Assembly: GCA_020632975.1 (NCBI GenBank)
Contig: JACKEL010000002.1
Span: 62,001 to 126,000 of the forward strand
Reading direction: 5' to 3'
DNA from: Myxococcales bacterium
Lineage (GTDB): Bacteria; Myxococcota_C; UBA6777
Length of the DNA stretch: 64,000 nt
The position numbers and the translations under genes were made by a program. How positions within the stretch are numbered: the stretch's first letter is position 1; every line of letters starts with the position of its first letter. The notes beneath the pieces were generated by a model. It had not been told where the DNA came from. It saw nothing but the letters and a program-made list of their open reading frames with translations, and did no database searches. Positions 63,003-64,000 of this stretch are shown here, piece after piece.

Positions 63003-64000
63003 ATGGCCCATACAGAGTCTTCTGCTCCTAAAGACCTTGCTGTCCAAGAAGACGTATCCTCCGCGTCTTCCCAAGACAGCACGCAACCCCAACAAGAGAT
63101 GGGGCGGCGAAAAAGTCGTATCCTGCTTTTTTCGATCATGCTGATCGCCACAAACGGCGTCATCTACGAGCTTTTGATTGGTGGATATTCATCTTACCTT
63201 TTGGGCGATAGCATCACGCAGTTTTCCTTGACGATCGGACTTTTCATGAGTTCGATGGGTGTAGGCTCATGGCTCACCCAACGCTTTGAGAAAGACCTCG
63301 AACAACGGTTTATCGAAGTCGAACTTCTGTTGGCCATCGTCGGAGGCCCAACCGTCTTGTTGCTCGCCATGGCCCACATCTACACACGCCTTTACGCTTG
63401 GGTGATGTTTGCCATGATCATCGCCATCGGCTGCTTGATCGGCTTTGAGATCCCCCTAGTAACACGGATCGTCGAGCGTTATGGCGGACTCAAAAAAGCC
63501 CTCGCCAATGTCCTATCTTTCGACTACATCGGTGCGCTCTTTGGTTCACTGCTCTTTCCCTTGGTGCTTCTGCCTGAACTGGGATTTACACGCACCTCTT
63601 TTTTGATTGGGATCGTCAATCTAGGCGTCGCTTGGGTCAACCTTTGGGTTTTCCACGATGACCTGCGCAAAGGTCGGATGTTCCTCTGGATCGGGACCTT
63701 TGTCTCAGCCGCATTGTTGACCGTGGGCTTTTTCTACTCCGCAGGTTGGATCGAACGCGCCCGCGAAACCGCGACACAACAAAAACTCGTGTACCTAGAA
63801 CACACCCCCTACCAACACCTGCGCTTCGTGAAAGAACAAGGCCACAAACACCCGATATATCGACTCTATCTCAACGGGGAACACCAATTCAGTAGCAACA
63901 GCGAAAGACGCTACCACGAAGCCTTGGTCCACCCCGCGATGAGCGCTGCCACAAAACGTCAACGCGTCCTGATCTTGGGAGGCGGCGATGCCCTCGCGCT
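63003..64000 (+). CDS. Membrane spermidine-synthase-like protein, copy 3, 3' end outside window
   Basis: ATG 63003 lies 9 bases after the stop of copy 2, with TTAGGA upstream. The visible 332 residues have a polar N-terminus (about 40). Seven hydrophobic helices follow, including N-G-V-I-Y-E-L-L-I-G-G-Y-S-S-Y-L-L-G-D and Q-F-S-L-T-I-G-L-F-M-S-S-M-G-V-G-S, nearly identical in layout to copy 1. The synthase domain begins with Y-Q-H-L-R-F, E-H-Q-F-S-S-N-S-E-R-R-Y-H-E-A-L-V-H-P and V-L-I-L-G-G-G-D-A-L-A. The Gly in G-G-G-D-G is Ala here. The rest lies beyond the edge. Confidence 0.75.
   Translation, partial: MAHTESSAPKDLAVQEDVSSASSQDSTQPQQEMGRRKSRILLFSIMLIATNGVIYELLIGGYSSYLLGDSITQFSLTIGLFMSSMGVGSWLTQRFEKDLEQRFIEVELLLAIVGGPTVLLLAMAHIYTRLYAWVMFAMIIAIGCLIGFEIPLVTRIVERYGGLKKALANVLSFDYIGALFGSLLFPLVLLPELGFTRTSFLIGIVNLGVAWVNLWVFHDDLRKGRMFLWIGTFVSAALLTVGFFYSAGWIERARETATQQKLVYLEHTPYQHLRFVKEQGHKHPIYRLYLNGEHQFSSNSERRYHEALVHPAMSAATKRQRVLILGGGDALA

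Noticed and set aside
1..64000. tRNA, rRNA, insertion sequence or prophage genes
   Set aside because: No T-loop-type GGTTCGAATCC contexts, rRNA segments, transposase or phage structural genes were noticed on either strand. A covariance-model scan would be needed to exclude small RNAs.

Overview
The window reads as chromosomal DNA of a Gram-negative bacterium of roughly 50% G+C. It is gene-dense on both strands, and most genes have clear AAGGAG-type ribosome binding sites. There are two large Ser/Thr protein kinases (one fused to a formylglycine-enzyme-like domain), a rhomboid-like giant protein, HEAT and TPR proteins, many lipoproteins, an M4 protease and an NtrC-type two-component pair. This mix resembles Myxococcota or other former 'deltaproteobacterial' lineages, but the sequence alone does not fix the taxonomy. 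The class Ic ribonucleotide reductase small subunit resembles the chlamydial type. No rRNA, tRNA, CRISPR array, transposase or prophage was seen.

Layout. 1-4.7 kb: a partial tandem GYF-like protein, a frameshifted small helical protein, uridine kinase (udk), rlmN with a good promoter, and a secreted DUF6263-like protein. 4.7-18 kb: a DHH-like protein, kinase 1 with a formylglycine-enzyme-like tail, a TlpA-like thioredoxin, a 1099-residue rhomboid-like protein whose catalytic Ser is replaced, a cN-II-type 5'-nucleotidase, phosphatidylserine decarboxylase (psd), and kinase 2. 18-26.4 kb: a polysaccharide deacetylase, a TPR protein, an ECF sigma factor with a linked membrane anti-sigma-like protein, and a large double PQQ-propeller protein. 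26.4-32.3 kb: a palindrome-rich gap, then nrdA (two ATP cones and an in-frame intein) and nrdB (class Ic), separated by a hairpin-repeat array. 32.4-35.4 kb: a Cys-rich lipoprotein, a protealysin-like protease with an emfourin-like inhibitor, and an MBL-fold hydrolase. 35.8-41.8 kb: a repetitive Gly/Lys/His/Cys-rich exported protein with Spy-like helical ends, a HEAT lipoprotein and a secreted unknown. 42-49 kb: a RelA-like ppGpp synthetase, a di-haem peroxidase, DUF2147, acetoacetyl-CoA synthetase and BioY. 49.3-54.9 kb: a low-complexity protein, an OB-fold membrane protein, a lipoprotein, and a 7TM histidine kinase/NtrC regulator pair. 55-64 kb: uvrC, a multidomain peptidoglycan-hydrolase-like protein, and three tandem membrane spermidine-synthase-like genes, the last cut by the window edge.

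The housekeeping genes (nucleotide supply, translation modification, DNA repair, lipid synthesis, stringent response) are interleaved with envelope and signalling genes. The least ordinary parts are the intein-bearing class Ic ribonucleotide reductase, a family of GGGCGNCC-N6-GGNCGCCC hairpins at three intergenic sites, the exported CXC/Gly-rich protein at 35.8-38.1 kb, the leaderless multidomain cell-wall hydrolase, and the tandem synthase-like trio with an insertion in one copy and an eroded motif in another.
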